DNA of 64,000 nucleotides. Source: Mesorhizobium sp. AR02 (lineage in GTDB: Bacteria > Pseudomonadota > Alphaproteobacteria > Rhizobiales > Rhizobiaceae). Both the position numbers and the translations under genes were made by a program. The DNA is taken from contig NZ_CP080531.1 of assembly GCF_024746835.1 (NCBI RefSeq), positions 6,716,001 through 6,780,000 on the forward strand, in the 5' to 3' direction. This document shows, piece by piece, positions 9,501 to 19,056 of this stretch (its first letter is position 1; every line of letters begins with the position of its first letter). The notes beneath the pieces are model-generated. The model made no database searches. It was not told the origin of the DNA and saw only the letters and a program-made list of their open reading frames with translations.

Positions 9501-10361
9501 TCAGCGCCCCTTGGCGATCCGGTCGAAGGCCATCAGCCTTTCGAGCAGAGCCGGCATATCCTTCAGCGGCAGCATGTTCGGGCCATCGGAAGAGGTCGAA
9601 TTGTCGGGATCCTGGTGGGTCTCGATGAAGACGCCGGCGACGCCGACGGCGACGGCCGCACGCGCCAGCGTCTCGACAAAGCGCCGCTCGCCACCCGAGG
9701 AACCGCCCTGCCCGCCGGGCTGCTGCACCGAATGCGTGGCGTCGAAAATCACCGGCGCGCCGATTTCCGCCATGATCGGCAGCGCGCGCATATCCGACAC
9801 CAGCGTGTTGTAGCCGAAGGACGCGCCACGCTCCGTGGTCAAGACATTGGCGTTGCCGGAACCGGTGATCTTGGCGACCACGTTCTTCATGTCCCAGGGC
9901 GCGAGGAACTGCCCCTTCTTCACGTTGATCACCTTGCCCGTTTTCGCGGCGGCAACCAGCATATCGGTCTGGCGCGACAGGAAGGCCGGAATCTGCAGCA
10001 CATCGACATGCGGCGCGACGATCGCGCACTGCTCCTCGGTGTGGACATCGGTCAGCACGGGAAGCGAAAATTCCTTGCGCAGCTCATCGAAGACCGGAAG
10101 TGCGGCGTCCATGCCGGCGCCACGCGTTGCCGACAGCGAGGTGCGATTGGCCTTGTCGTAGCTCGTCTTGTAGACGAGGCCGATGCCAAGCTTGCCTGTC
10201 AGTTCCTTCAGCGCGCCGGCCATGTCGAAGGCATGCTGGCGCGATTCGAACTGGCACGGACCAGCGATCAGCGCCAAAGCCGCATTGTTGTCGAAGACGA
10301 CGTTGCCGACCGTTACGGCCGAATTGGGCGCCATCGAATTGGACGCTTGGGACTTGCTCAT
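9501..10361 (-). CDS. kdsA: 3-deoxy-8-phosphooctulonate synthase (KDO-8-P synthase)
   Basis: KdsA condenses phosphoenolpyruvate and arabinose-5-phosphate to KDO-8-phosphate for the lipopolysaccharide inner core. Visible family motifs are LIAGPCQFESRQHA near residue 33, KTSYDKANRTS, GNANVLTTERGASFGYNTLVSD and FDATHSVQQPGG. At 286 residues it is normal length. The ATG overlaps the stop of the upstream glyoxalase-like gene (ATGA), with GGGAGATCCC as the ribosome binding site, so translation is probably coupled. In related genomes kdsA lies near eno; here IS copy 1 and three small genes intervene. Confidence 0.97.
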   Translation of the reverse strand: MSKSQASNSMAPNSAVTVGNVVFDNNAALALIAGPCQFESRQHAFDMAGALKELTGKLGIGLVYKTSYDKANRTSLSATRGAGMDAALPVFDELRKEFSLPVLTDVHTEEQCAIVAPHVDVLQIPAFLSRQTDMLVAAAKTGKVINVKKGQFLAPWDMKNVVAKITGSGNANVLTTERGASFGYNTLVSDMRALPIMAEIGAPVIFDATHSVQQPGGQGGSSGGERRFVETLARAAVAVGVAGVFIETHQDPDNSTSSDGPNMLPLKDMPALLERLMAFDRIAKGR

Positions 10362-11248
10362 GGGATCTCCCGGAAGATGAAAGCCGCGCCCTGTCCGGAC
10401 ACCGGCGGCACGACAATATCAGTGCCCGCTATATCGTGCTGGATGGAATTGGCTGCAAGCAGCCGCGATGTGACATCGATGCTTCGGACGGCAAAGACGA
10501 TCGCTACGAAGCGAAGTTTCGTCGATGACCCGGCCGGAACGCCAAAGCGGGCGGTGAAGGATTTGGGGTCAAGCACGCTCAAGGTTGCATTCGGCAGGAG
10601 AAACACCCCGTCCTCGCCGTTGGCGGCAGGATTGTTCACCGCCACGGAGATCAGCCTGATCTGTTCGTCAGGCTGGTCGCTGACCGCCACCACCTCCACA
10701 ATGCCCGTGGCGCCATTGGCATGGGTCTGCAAAGCCGTGCGGTCCACTTTCGGCGCGTTGATCCGATGGCAGGCGAACAGGAACGCGTCGGTTGCGCCGC
10801 TGGCCGAGGCAAAGGCGAGCTTGAATGACGCCACATCGCTCTTGCCCGATGTATCCGTGAAAGCGCGCGAAAAGCTCAGCGTGTCTCCCGCCGACAGGCC
10901 GGCCTCGACATAGCGCGCATGATCGGCGTCGGCATTGTCCGTGCCGAGAACGACCGCGGAAAATCCCTCATCGCCGCGGCTGTCGCGATAGAGGCGGTCG
11001 CGCGCGACGAAGACATTGCCCCCGGTGGCCGCCTTGATCGCTGCCTGTTCACTGCCGATCGCGAGCGGCTCCAGATAGGTGCCGTCGGCGAGGAAAACGC
11101 AGCAGTTTTCCGTTCCGAAGGGATGGATTCCGGTCGGGGCGACGACGAAGCCCAGCGAAGCGAGCCGGGCTCGCGCCGTGTCGAGGCTGCCGGTCGGCAG
11201 AACGAGATGGTCAAGCGGATGCGTGCCGGTGGTTGGTCTGTCGGTCAT
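10358..11248 (-). CDS. Glyoxalase-like (VOC superfamily) domain protein
   Basis: This 296-residue protein resembles the glyoxalase-like group of the vicinal oxygen chelate superfamily. It opens with HPLDHLVLPTGSLDTARARLASLGFVVAPTGIHPFGTENCCVFLADGTYLEPLAI, a betaalphabetabetabeta module with a metal-type His and Glu. A weaker second module runs from about residue 150 to the end. The true substrate is unknown; such proteins include dioxygenases, isomerases and resistance proteins. Its stop overlaps the kdsA start by four bases, so the two are probably one transcriptional unit. There is no obvious functional link to KDO synthesis. Confidence 0.85.
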   Translation of the reverse strand: MTDRPTTGTHPLDHLVLPTGSLDTARARLASLGFVVAPTGIHPFGTENCCVFLADGTYLEPLAIGSEQAAIKAATGGNVFVARDRLYRDSRGDEGFSAVVLGTDNADADHARYVEAGLSAGDTLSFSRAFTDTSGKSDVASFKLAFASASGATDAFLFACHRINAPKVDRTALQTHANGATGIVEVVAVSDQPDEQIRLISVAVNNPAANGEDGVFLLPNATLSVLDPKSFTARFGVPAGSSTKLRFVAIVFAVRSIDVTSRLLAANSIQHDIAGTDIVVPPVSGQGAAFIFREIP

Positions 11249-11342
11249 CAGGCGCGGTGTGCATCATTCCGAAGAGCGGTTCAAGGCCATTTCCCGTTGG
11301 TGGCCGCCGGGGACTTGTCGAGATCCGGAACCGCGCGCTGGA

Positions 11343-11633
11343 TCAGCTGCCCGCCACGACATCGGCGGAATAGCGCAATTCGCGCAATGGTTTGACCTTG
11401 GCTGTGGTCTGCGCATAGAGCGGATGCGCCTTGTAAGCGGCCAGCGCCGCGTCGTCGGCGAACTCGGCATAGACGACGACATCAACTTCATCCGACAGCG
11501 GGTCGACCTTGGTGTTCAAAGTAACCTCGAAGAGACTGGAATGAGGAATGTTGCCAAGTGCCAACAGCCCGGTGCGCACTGCCTCCACATCCTCCTTGCG
11601 CCGCGCGCTGAAGAAAACGATATGCCGGATCAA
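11343..11633 (-). CDS. Dabb-family (stress-responsive A/B barrel) protein
   Basis: This 96-residue protein has the dimeric alpha/beta barrel pattern of the Dabb family: MIRHIVFFSARRKEDVEAVRTGLLAL, then DVVVYAEFADDAALAAYKAHPLYA. The second segment is the typical helix with a HP...H-like region. The start is a TTG, chosen because AGGAGG lies five bases upstream and because the family motif begins at once with I-R-H-I-V-F. It is about 95 bases upstream of the glyoxalase-like gene on the same strand. Function is not established; family members include stress proteins and small aromatic cyclases. Confidence 0.85.
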   Translation of the reverse strand: MIRHIVFFSARRKEDVEAVRTGLLALGNIPHSSLFEVTLNTKVDPLSDEVDVVVYAEFADDAALAAYKAHPLYAQTTAKVKPLRELRYSADVVAGS

Positions 11634-11802
11634 TCCCGCCTCCTCGATCTGAATGTCGGGGTCTTTAGTGACGGCGGTCCCCTCGCGTCAACCGTTCATG
11701 GCGCCACGCGTCCTTGCGACGCGCCCCAAACGGGACCGGACCTCATCTCGCGGCGACGAACACCTCGCAGAAGCGCCGGGCTGCTATTTTTGGAAGGGGA
11801 TA

Positions 11803-11937
11803 TTATGCCTTGCCGGTGACGTAGCGCACAGCATGGGAGAGCTCCCTGACCGAGATGTCGAGATACCGGCCCTGATTGTAGAGGCCGTCCCAGATCAGGA
11901 AGAACGCGATGGCGGCAATGACGACTACATAACGCAT
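11803..11937 (-). CDS. 44-residue single-span membrane protein, tentative
   Basis: This minus-strand ORF encodes MRYVVVIAAIAFFLIWDGL, then a short polar tail ending in VRYVTGKA. The first 17 residues form a clear transmembrane segment. The Tyr/Arg-rich tail is about 25 residues. There is no strong ribosome binding site, which weakens the call, but base composition by codon position looks coding. No family is recognised. It lies alone between the Dabb gene and the divergent cyclopropane synthase gene. Confidence 0.45.
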   Translation of the reverse strand: MRYVVVIAAIAFFLIWDGLYNQGRYLDISVRELSHAVRYVTGKA

Positions 11938-12267
11938 GGCTAAAGCTATCGCACAAGCGCGACTGCGGCCATAGACGTTTTTTGATTTTGGGCAGCAGCG
12001 GCTCGACGAAAATGCCGAACGCCACGTGGCACAGCCCAGCCAACGGCCTGCCTCTTGAAGTTCCCCCTCATGACGTGGAAGATTGTGATCGGCATTCGCT
12101 GGGAAGCGCAGAAGCTCCGGTTAACGGGCGCGCGCTTTCGTTCGACCCGCCTGTCGCCGAACCCGTGAGCTACGGGACGAGGCAAGGGCGTTCGAACCTG
12201 GCGGATGATCCAAGAGAACCGTGGTTCGGCAATTTGCGCCGGTACCACGGAAATCCAGGGGCATGAA
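11938..12267. other. Intergenic stretch with no supported gene
   Basis: These 330 bases separate the 44-residue ORF from the cyclopropane synthase start. No reading frame with a ribosome binding site and plausible protein composition was found on either strand. The stretch probably includes the promoter of the cyclopropane synthase gene, but no convincing -35/-10 pair or palindrome was identified. Confidence 0.5.
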
Positions 12268-13524
12268 ATGGCACACGGGGAACATCATAGCGTAGCGCCG
12301 GGCGAAGCGGTCAGGCTCGACGAGTTCAATTTCGCCGAGATTGTCAAAGGCCTGCCGGCCAAGGCGCGCATGGTGCTGTCGGCAGCGATGAACCTGCCGC
12401 GTGGTTCGCTCAAGGTCAGGATGCCGGATGGTCGCGCCGTTCTCGTTGGCGGCAAGGGACCTGGCCCGGACGCCGAACTGGTGCTCAAGAACTGGCGCTT
12501 GCCAGGCCGCGCCTTTTCCGGCGGCACGATCGGTGTTGCCGAATCCTATATGGACGGCGATTGGGAAAGCCCTGACGTCACCAGCTTCCTGGAATTGTTC
12601 GTGGTCAATTCGGCAATCGGTGAACGCGTCGCCGGCGGCGCCAGCTGGCTCATCAACACCGTCCAGCGCATCCGCCACTGGTTCAACGAGAACACGCGCA
12701 CCGGCTCGAAGCGCAATATCTCGGCACATTACGATCTCGGCAACGCCTTCTACAAGGAGTGGCTCGACCCGAGCATGACCTATTCCTCGGCGCTTTACGC
12801 GAATGGCGCCAATGACCTGGAAAGCGCCCAGGCCGCCAAATATCGGGCGCTGGCCAGGGACACGGGTATCGGCAGGAAGGACCATGTGCTGGAGATCGGC
12901 TGCGGCTGGGGCGGCTTCGCCGAATTCGCGGCACGCGAAATCGGCTGCCGCGTTACGGGACTGACGATCAGCCGCGAACAGCACGATTTCGCCAAGGCAC
13001 GCATCGCCAAGGCCGGGCTTGCCGACAAGGTCGATATCAAGCTGCAGGATTACCGCGACGAAACAGGGACTTACGACCGCATTGCGTCGATCGAGATGTT
13101 CGAAGCGGTCGGCGAGAAATACTGGCCGGTGTTCTTCGGCAAGATGAAGGCCTGCCTGCGGCCCGGCGGTACCGCGGGCCTGCAGATCATTACCATCAAC
13201 GAGGCCGCCTACGATACCTATCGTGCCAGGCCGGATTTCATCCAGCGCTACGTATTTCCGGGCGGCATGCTGCCGACACCGTCAATCCTGAAGGCGCTCG
13301 GCAAGGACCATGGCCTTGCGCATCTGCGTGAGCGCGTGTTTCCGGACGATTATGCGCGCACGCTCGCCGAATGGCGGCATCGCTTCTGGGCGTCGTGGGA
13401 GAAGATCGTGCCGCTCGGCTTCGACGATCGCTTCAAGAAACTCTGGGAGTTTTACCTCCATTATTGCGAAGCTGGCTTTCGCGCCAGCTACATCGATGTG
13501 CGCCAGGTGGTCTACAAGGCGTAG
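12268..13524 (+). CDS. cfa: Cyclopropane-fatty-acyl-phospholipid synthase
   Basis: The enzyme transfers a methylene group from S-adenosylmethionine to cis-unsaturated acyl chains of membrane phospholipids, typically in stationary phase or acid stress. The N-terminal region (about 1-130) is the lipid-binding part. The Rossmann methyltransferase begins near residue 150 with ISAHYDLGNAFYKEWLDPSMTYS and shows the SAM motif VLEIGCGWGGFAEFAA. Further motifs are LTISREQHDFA, FEAVGEKYW and YVFPGGMLP. At 418 residues it has normal length. The start MAHGEHHS is preferred over one 21 codons upstream because of CCAGGGGC spacing and family length. It is monocistronic as far as seen. Confidence 0.95.
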   Translation: MAHGEHHSVAPGEAVRLDEFNFAEIVKGLPAKARMVLSAAMNLPRGSLKVRMPDGRAVLVGGKGPGPDAELVLKNWRLPGRAFSGGTIGVAESYMDGDWESPDVTSFLELFVVNSAIGERVAGGASWLINTVQRIRHWFNENTRTGSKRNISAHYDLGNAFYKEWLDPSMTYSSALYANGANDLESAQAAKYRALARDTGIGRKDHVLEIGCGWGGFAEFAAREIGCRVTGLTISREQHDFAKARIAKAGLADKVDIKLQDYRDETGTYDRIASIEMFEAVGEKYWPVFFGKMKACLRPGGTAGLQIITINEAAYDTYRARPDFIQRYVFPGGMLPTPSILKALGKDHGLAHLRERVFPDDYARTLAEWRHRFWASWEKIVPLGFDDRFKKLWEFYLHYCEAGFRASYIDVRQVVYKA

Positions 13525-13734
13525 GTCCATACGCTCCTCGATTTCGTTGCCAGAGCATGCAGCACTGCTGGACATGACGACCGGGTCGATTGCCCGTTGG
13601 CGTGCTTCGCCCTTTTCGATCGCGATTTCCTGATGTCAACGTGATGAAACCGCGATCGCGCGTCGACCGTTCTCAAGCATCCGACGCCCCGCGCCAAAAC
13701 CAACGCCGAGCGCCTCAGACCATAGGAGGCTTCC

Positions 13735-14049
13735 TTGAAGCGAACTGTTGCCGCCATTGCCATCCTGCTTGCCGCCGTATCCGCTGCCGACGCACGCCGC
13801 GTTGTTCCACCCACCGTCATGAACGATCCGCTGGGTCTTAGCATCAGCCCAACCTTGACGCCGGGTGCGAGCGATCTCATCGACAACACACCGACCTCGA
13901 CCATCCACGGGGTGCATGCTCCGGCCGGGATGTCGCCCTTGATCGTACCCAGCGACCCGACCGGCACGTCCCTCGAGCCAACGCAGCCAGTCAGCCCGCA
14001 AGCCCCCGCGACAGCCTTGCCGCTGACGCCGACGCCTGCAACCAACTGA
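13735..14049 (+). CDS. Small secreted Pro/Thr-rich protein, unknown function
   Basis: This 104-residue protein has a clear signal peptide (MKRTVAAIAILLAAVSAADA), probably cut after residue 20. The mature part is rich in Pro, Thr, Ser and Ala with no Cys. The start codon is TTG, fixed by a perfect AGGAGG at 13724-13729 five bases upstream. No domain is recognised. Upstream are about 210 bases without a gene; downstream, the convergent cpdB-like gene ends 73 bases away. The low-complexity tail suggests a periplasmic or envelope spacer-type protein, but this is only a guess. Confidence 0.75.
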   Translation: MKRTVAAIAILLAAVSAADARRVVPPTVMNDPLGLSISPTLTPGASDLIDNTPTSTIHGVHAPAGMSPLIVPSDPTGTSLEPTQPVSPQAPATALPLTPTPATN

Positions 14050-14121
14050 AAGCCGCGCGACGCAAGATAAGCCCACGCCTAGCTGGCGTGAGCTCGCTTC
14101 CCGCGGGTTGCGCAGCAATCT

Positions 14122-16101
14122 TCAAAGAGTGATGCGATACTTCGCAAAACCGGCCTCGCCCTCGCCCGCCGGTTCGATCTTCAGCGACTTCACGTCGGCG
14201 ATGAAGTCCTTTGCCTTGACGCCCGTCTCGAACACGACGCTGGTGCCTGGCAGCGGCGCGAACGACCAGTTGTCGTCGGCGGACGGGTTGATCGTACCCT
14301 GGCTTACGATGTAGCGAACGATGACGTCGCGGTTGGTGTCTGGCGCCTCATAAATGATCTTGGAGGCATTGATGTCAGGGAAATTGCCGCCGCCGCCGGC
14401 CCGGTAATTGTTGGTCGCAACGACGAATTTCTGATTGGGATCAATTGGTTTTCCGCCGAACATCAAGTCGACGATGCGGTTGGCGCTGGCATTCGCCACG
14501 CCGCCCTTGGCATCATATTTCGGCGGCTGCGACAGGTCTATCTTGTAGGTAACGCCGTCGATGACGTCGAAATTGTAGGATGGGAAATCGGTGTTGATGA
14601 GCGCCTGGTCGGCCTTCCCCACCTCGATCCTGTTGAAAATGCCGGCCGACATTTCCAGCCATTCCTTCACCTGCGCACCCGTGATTTCCACGGCCCGTAC
14701 GGTGTTGGGATAGAGATAGAGATCAGCGACGTTCTTGATGGCGATGTCGCCGGCCGGCACGTCGGTGTAGTAGTCGGCGCCGTTGCGCCCGCCGGCCTTG
14801 AAGGGAGCAGCAGCCGACAGCAGCGGCACGTCCTTCCACTGCGTGCTCTTGAGAATGTCCTTCAAGTACCAGGTCTGCGCCTGGCTGACGACCTGCACCG
14901 ACGGATCGTCTGCGACCAGTGAGAAATAGGAATAGAGCGGCGCCGAAGTCTTGCCGACAGGACGGCGGACATAGGCCAGGGTCGCCTGGTGGTCCTGCTC
15001 GAGGGCGGCGATGATGCGCTTGTCGTCCTGAACAGTCGGCTTGTTCTTGTTGTCGACGCGCTCGAAGATCGGCCGCGCCTCGGAGGTGGCGGCAACGACC
15101 TTCCATTTCGATCCGTCGCGCTCCAGCATCAGGTCGATCAGACCCATATGCGAGCCCCAGAAGCCACCCATGACGGCGGGCTTGCCCTGCAGCGTGCCTT
15201 TTTGCGTATCGACGCCCTCGAGCGACTGGAAATCCTTCTTGCCGGGGAACACCAGATGCTGGTGGCCGGTGAACACCGCATCGATGCCGTCGACGCCGGC
15301 GACGAAGAACGAGGCGTTCTCCATCATGTCGCCCTGCTTCACATCGATGCCGGAATGGGAGAGCGCGATAACGATGTCGGCGCCCTCTTCCTTCATCTGC
15401 GGCACCCAGGCCTTGGCCGCCTCGACGATGTCGCGCGTTTTGACGTTGCCTTCGAGATTCTTGAGGTCCCAGACCATGATCTGCGGCGGGACGAAACCGA
15501 TGATGCCGATCCTGATCGGCTGCTCGGCGCCCGAACCGTCCTTGATCTTCCTGTCGAGGATCACATAGGGCTTGAGATAGAGCTTGTCGTCGCGCGGGTT
15601 GGCGGCGAGCGCGGTGCCGCGGATCAGATTGGCGCAGACGAACGGAAAATTGGCACCGGCCAGCACCTTGTCCAGGAACGACAGGCCGTAGTTGAACTCA
15701 TGGTTGCCGAGCGTCGAACACTCGTAGCCGAGCAGGTTCATCCCTTTCATGATCGGATGCAGATCGCCGTCCTTCAGGCCCTTCTCATAGGCGATGTAGT
15801 CGCCCATCGGGTTGCCCTGCAGCAGGTCGCCATTGTCGATCAGCATCGAATTGACGGCTTCCTTGCGCACCGCGTCGATCAGGGACGCCGTGCGCGACAG
15901 GCCCATCGTGTCGTTGGCTTTGTCGGCGTAGTAATCATAAGGCAGCACGTTCACATGGATGTCGGTGGTTTCCATGATCCGAAGATGCGCCTGGTTGGCT
16001 TGCGCGCGGGCGGAGAAGGGATGAAGCACGATCAGCGCCCCTGTGGCTGCGGCACCCGCGAGAAAACCGCGGCGGGAGACTGGGTGGAGCAGTTGCGACA
16101 T
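14122..16101 (-). CDS. cpdB: 2',3'-cyclic-nucleotide 2'-phosphodiesterase/3'-nucleotidase, Tat-exported
   Basis: This is a periplasmic enzyme that salvages extracellular nucleotides by hydrolysing 2',3'-cyclic nucleotides and 3'-nucleotides. The N-terminus has a twin-arginine signal ([18 protein letters not shown]). The metallophosphatase domain (about 40-340) shows [42 protein letters not shown] and FTGHQHL. The C-terminal 5'-nucleotidase domain follows to residue 659. The start MSQLLHPV is preceded by GAGGAG; an upstream in-frame start would bury the signal peptide. The gene stands alone between the NADH dehydrogenase gene and the small secreted protein gene. Confidence 0.94.
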   Translation of the reverse strand: MSQLLHPVSRRGFLAGAAATGALIVLHPFSARAQANQAHLRIMETTDIHVNVLPYDYYADKANDTMGLSRTASLIDAVRKEAVNSMLIDNGDLLQGNPMGDYIAYEKGLKDGDLHPIMKGMNLLGYECSTLGNHEFNYGLSFLDKVLAGANFPFVCANLIRGTALAANPRDDKLYLKPYVILDRKIKDGSGAEQPIRIGIIGFVPPQIMVWDLKNLEGNVKTRDIVEAAKAWVPQMKEEGADIVIALSHSGIDVKQGDMMENASFFVAGVDGIDAVFTGHQHLVFPGKKDFQSLEGVDTQKGTLQGKPAVMGGFWGSHMGLIDLMLERDGSKWKVVAATSEARPIFERVDNKNKPTVQDDKRIIAALEQDHQATLAYVRRPVGKTSAPLYSYFSLVADDPSVQVVSQAQTWYLKDILKSTQWKDVPLLSAAAPFKAGGRNGADYYTDVPAGDIAIKNVADLYLYPNTVRAVEITGAQVKEWLEMSAGIFNRIEVGKADQALINTDFPSYNFDVIDGVTYKIDLSQPPKYDAKGGVANASANRIVDLMFGGKPIDPNQKFVVATNNYRAGGGGNFPDINASKIIYEAPDTNRDVIVRYIVSQGTINPSADDNWSFAPLPGTSVVFETGVKAKDFIADVKSLKIEPAGEGEAGFAKYRITL

Positions 16102-16248
16102 GTTTTCTCCTCTACGACTACCTGACGCCCTGCCCCGAAGCGAACTTGGCGCTGAAATCGGCTCAAGTCCACTCAAGAAGTCGCGCGCATCCGGACATCA
16201 GTCCATCAGCACCAGATGACGCGCGGATGAATGCGACAGTGAAGAAAG

Positions 16249-17514
16249 TCAGGTCTTGTCGTCGTCGCCCTGGGTGATCAGCCGGGCGCTGCGCTGGCCC
16301 GTGACGTAGATCCATAGCCAACTCAGGGAAACCGCAAGCCGGTTGCGGAAACCGATCAGAAAATAGATGTGCGCAATGCCCCACAGCCACCAGGCGAGCC
16401 AGCCCGTCAGCTTGATCCAGCCGAAATCGATCGCGGCGGCGCGTTTGCCGATCGTCGCCAGATCGCCGGCATGTTTGTAGTGAAATGGCCGCGTGGTGTT
16501 GTCACCGCCAAGCCTGGCCTTGATGGTCGCCGCCACATGGCGGCCCTCCTGCTTGGCGGAAGGCGCCACGCCAGGGACCGGCCGTCCATCGGGCCGCAGC
16601 ACAAGGGCGGCGTCGCCGATGACAAAAATCTCCAGGCTGCCGGGCACGCTGAGGTCAGGCTCGACGAGCACCCTGCCCGCGCGGTCTGCCTTCGCTCCCA
16701 GCCATTCGGCGGCGGGCGAAGCGGCAACGCCTGCTGCCCACAGGATCGTTCGGGCTGCCAGCTGCCTGTCGCCAAACACAACACCTTCGGCGTCGCAGCG
16801 CGTCACAGCCCGGCCGAGCTCGACCGTCACGCCGAGCCGCTTGAGTGCGTTGCTGGCGTAGTCGGAGAGTTTTGGCGCGAAATTGGCTAGGATGCGGTCA
16901 CCGGCCTCGATCAGCACCACGCGCGTTTGCCGCGTGTCGATGTTGCGGAACTCGCCGCGCAGCGTGTCGTGGGCCAGCTCGACGATGGTGCCGGCCAGTT
17001 CCACGCCGGTCGGCCCACCGCCGACGATCGCAATGGTCAGCAGCGCCTGGCGCTTGGCGGGATCGGTTTCCCTCTCGGCCTGCTCGAAGGCCAGCAGAAT
17101 GCGGCGCCGAATGGTGGTGGCGTCCTCCAGCGTCTTCAGGCCCGGCGCGAAAGGCTCCCATTCATCATGGCCGAAATAGGCATGGCGGGCACCCGTTGCC
17201 AGCACCAGCGTGTCGTAGGAGACGGCGCTGCCGTCATCGAGCAGCACGCGTTTGCCGGCGCGGTCGACGCCGGTGACGTTGGCCAGCAGCGTCGTCACAT
17301 CCTTGCGCTTGCGCAGGAGGTGGCGGATCGGCCAGGCAACCTCGGAGGTCGCCAGCGCGGTTGTCGCCACCTGGTAGAGCAGCGGCTGGAAAAGATGATG
17401 GTTGCGCTTGTCGATCATGGTGATGCGTACCGGTGCGCCTGACAGCGCATGGGTGAGTTCGAGGCCGCCGAACCCAGCGCCGACGACGACGACGTGATGG
17501 CTGGCTTCGTTCAT
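16249..17514 (-). CDS. ndh: Type II NADH dehydrogenase (NDH-2)
   Basis: NDH-2 is a single-subunit, non-proton-pumping flavoprotein that passes electrons from NADH to quinone at the membrane. Two dinucleotide-binding folds are visible: VVVVGAGFGGLELTHAL near the N-terminus for FAD and IAIVGGGPTGVELAGTI near residue 160 for NADH. A third FAD contact is FVIGDAALVLRPDG. The C-terminal 60 residues (WIKLTGWLAWWLWGIAHIYFLIGF) form the hydrophobic membrane-anchoring part. The start MNEASHHVVV fits the family and leaves 164 bases for a divergent promoter shared with the cyclo-ligase gene. Length is 421 residues, normal for the family. Confidence 0.94.
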   Translation of the reverse strand: MNEASHHVVVVGAGFGGLELTHALSGAPVRITMIDKRNHHLFQPLLYQVATTALATSEVAWPIRHLLRKRKDVTTLLANVTGVDRAGKRVLLDDGSAVSYDTLVLATGARHAYFGHDEWEPFAPGLKTLEDATTIRRRILLAFEQAERETDPAKRQALLTIAIVGGGPTGVELAGTIVELAHDTLRGEFRNIDTRQTRVVLIEAGDRILANFAPKLSDYASNALKRLGVTVELGRAVTRCDAEGVVFGDRQLAARTILWAAGVAASPAAEWLGAKADRAGRVLVEPDLSVPGSLEIFVIGDAALVLRPDGRPVPGVAPSAKQEGRHVAATIKARLGGDNTTRPFHYKHAGDLATIGKRAAAIDFGWIKLTGWLAWWLWGIAHIYFLIGFRNRLAVSLSWLWIYVTGQRSARLITQGDDDKT

Positions 17515-17678
17515 TTCATTCACCCTGACGGCAAGATTGCCTGTCCTAGATGTAGGTATTTTTGTGCAATGCAGCAACAGAAGGACAGTGCCCGGGACTC
17601 GTCGCCCCATGTCGTGAATGCACAAGATGTATCGTGTCGCGAGGTATAGCGTCATCGAACACGCTTACGAGGTAAAGC

Positions 17679-18329
17679 ATGGCCAACGATCATGACGACC
17701 AAGGTCCGGCGCAGTATGCCTCGCCTCCCTGCTTCATGCATGAACTCGAACCCGCGTTTCGGACACCACTATCCGACTGGACCGATGTGAGGCGCTGGCG
17801 CAAGGCCGAGCGCGAACGCCTGATCGCGGCGCGGCTGGCGGTTTCCGCCGATGCGCGGACGGCGATGTCTCAGCGTATTGCCGAAGGGCTCGACGCGATC
17901 ATCGGCGAGATCAGCGGCCGCATGGTCAGTCTTTACTGGCCGTTTCGCGGCGAGCCGGATCTGCGGCCATGGATGGCGTCCGTCAATGAGCACGGCGGCC
18001 GCACGGCATTGCCCATCGTCGTCGAGAAAGGGCACCCCTTGATCTTCCGTGCCTACAAATCCGGAGACCGGCTGGAAAAAGGCATCTGGAACATCCCGAT
18101 CCCGGCCGAGGGCGATCCGGTGCTGCCCGACATCGTCATCTCGCCGATCGTCGGCATTGATCCTGCAAACTATCGCCTGGGCTACGGTGGTGGCTTCTTC
18201 GACCGGACACTGGCCGCCATGCCGTTCAAGCCGCTGGTCATCGGCGTCGGCTACGAACTGCAGCGCATCGCCACCATCTATCCACAGCCGCATGACATCC
18301 CGATGGATCGGGTCGTCACCGAAGCCTGA
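17679..18329 (+). CDS. 5-formyltetrahydrofolate cyclo-ligase
   Basis: The enzyme uses ATP to convert 5-formyl-THF to 5,10-methenyl-THF, returning stored folate to one-carbon metabolism. Family features are the Arg/Lys-rich N-terminal helix (VRRWRKAERERLIAARLAV), VSLYWPFRGEPDLRP, and the ATP-binding loop YRLGYGGGFFDRTLA. The 216-residue protein carries about 35 extra residues at the N-terminus compared with a minimal enzyme. GAGGTAAAGC before the ATG supports this start. It is divergent from ndh. Genes of this family are also named fau or ygfA; the symbol is left blank. Confidence 0.93.
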   Translation: MANDHDDQGPAQYASPPCFMHELEPAFRTPLSDWTDVRRWRKAERERLIAARLAVSADARTAMSQRIAEGLDAIIGEISGRMVSLYWPFRGEPDLRPWMASVNEHGGRTALPIVVEKGHPLIFRAYKSGDRLEKGIWNIPIPAEGDPVLPDIVISPIVGIDPANYRLGYGGGFFDRTLAAMPFKPLVIGVGYELQRIATIYPQPHDIPMDRVVTEA

Positions 18330-18642
18330 GAGCCTGTTTGGAAAATGAGACCGGTCGGATTTCTGTTTCGCTGCGAATATGATTCACCCTTGAGATGTGG
18401 ACACGACAGCAGCGAGGCCAGGTGGCCGGGATCACCCGAAGTAAAAACACCTCAGGTACGGACCAACGCGTTTCAATCGAGCCACACTCCCGTGTAGCAG
18501 CGTGACAAAAATCCGACTTGGTCGATAAATAGTATGATTTTTAAGGGACCATGCCGCGGCGGACCGTTTCGACGAGCGCTCTGGGCGGATCCAACAGTGT
18601 CCGGTCGCTCTTTAGATTGGCTGCTTCACAACGGATAACAAG
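18330..18642. other. Gene-free stretch with lower GC content
   Basis: No supported gene on either strand. The first bases (GAGCCTGTTTGGAAAATGAG) are reminiscent of a transposon end, but no inverted partner was found. The stretch is visibly less GC-rich than its neighbours, as is the secreted-protein gene that follows. It may contain that gene's promoter. Confidence 0.4.
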
Positions 18643-19056
18643 ATGATCGGACGAACCATAGCGGCTGCCCTTGCAATTGCGTTTTCCTTGTCGCCTTCGC
18701 ACGCGCAACCACAGCATCGTTTACCGAGCGGCTATAAATGGGGCCGCTGCCTGCTTGTTGTTGATGGTCAGACTCGCATATCCGGAAGATGCTCCTATCA
18801 AATCGAGACGGGCGGCGATTTTAATATCCAGGGGCCTCGGCAAGTTTTTGCAGGTATCGACTATCCTGATACGCATAGTGGGGCTGATGAAATGTCCCGG
18901 GATTACTGGGCAGTTGTCTACAAGGACGGTGAGGTTTGGGACGGCTATGCGAACTCGGACATTAGCGAAACTCACGGTGATGAACGTTGGGCAGAACTTC
19001 GCCGCGAAGGCGCATGCTATGTAGGGAAGGACGTCCGGGTGTGCCTTTGGCGTTAA
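18643..19056 (+). CDS. Secreted protein of unknown function
   Basis: This 137-residue protein has a signal peptide (MIGRTIAAALAIAFSLSPSHA, cut near residue 21). The mature domain has four Cys at roughly even spacing (GRCLLV, GRCSY, GACYVG, VCLWR), suggesting two disulfides in the periplasm or outside. It contains many aromatic and charged residues (DYWAVVYKDGEVWDGYANSD) and looks like a compact beta domain. No family is recognised. Codon use is noticeably more AT-rich than in adjacent genes, suggesting acquisition. Its stop overlaps the convergent Lrp-type gene by four bases. Confidence 0.75.
   Translation: MIGRTIAAALAIAFSLSPSHAQPQHRLPSGYKWGRCLLVVDGQTRISGRCSYQIETGGDFNIQGPRQVFAGIDYPDTHSGADEMSRDYWAVVYKDGEVWDGYANSDISETHGDERWAELRREGACYVGKDVRVCLWR

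Noticed and set aside
13512..14045. 177-codon minus-strand frame over the small secreted protein
   Set aside because: The plus-strand gene has a perfect AGGAGG and a signal peptide; the opposite frame has neither.
18330..18350. Possible transposon end GAGCCTGTTTGGAAAATGAG
   Set aside because: No inverted partner, transposase fragment or target duplication nearby, so not reported as a mobile element.
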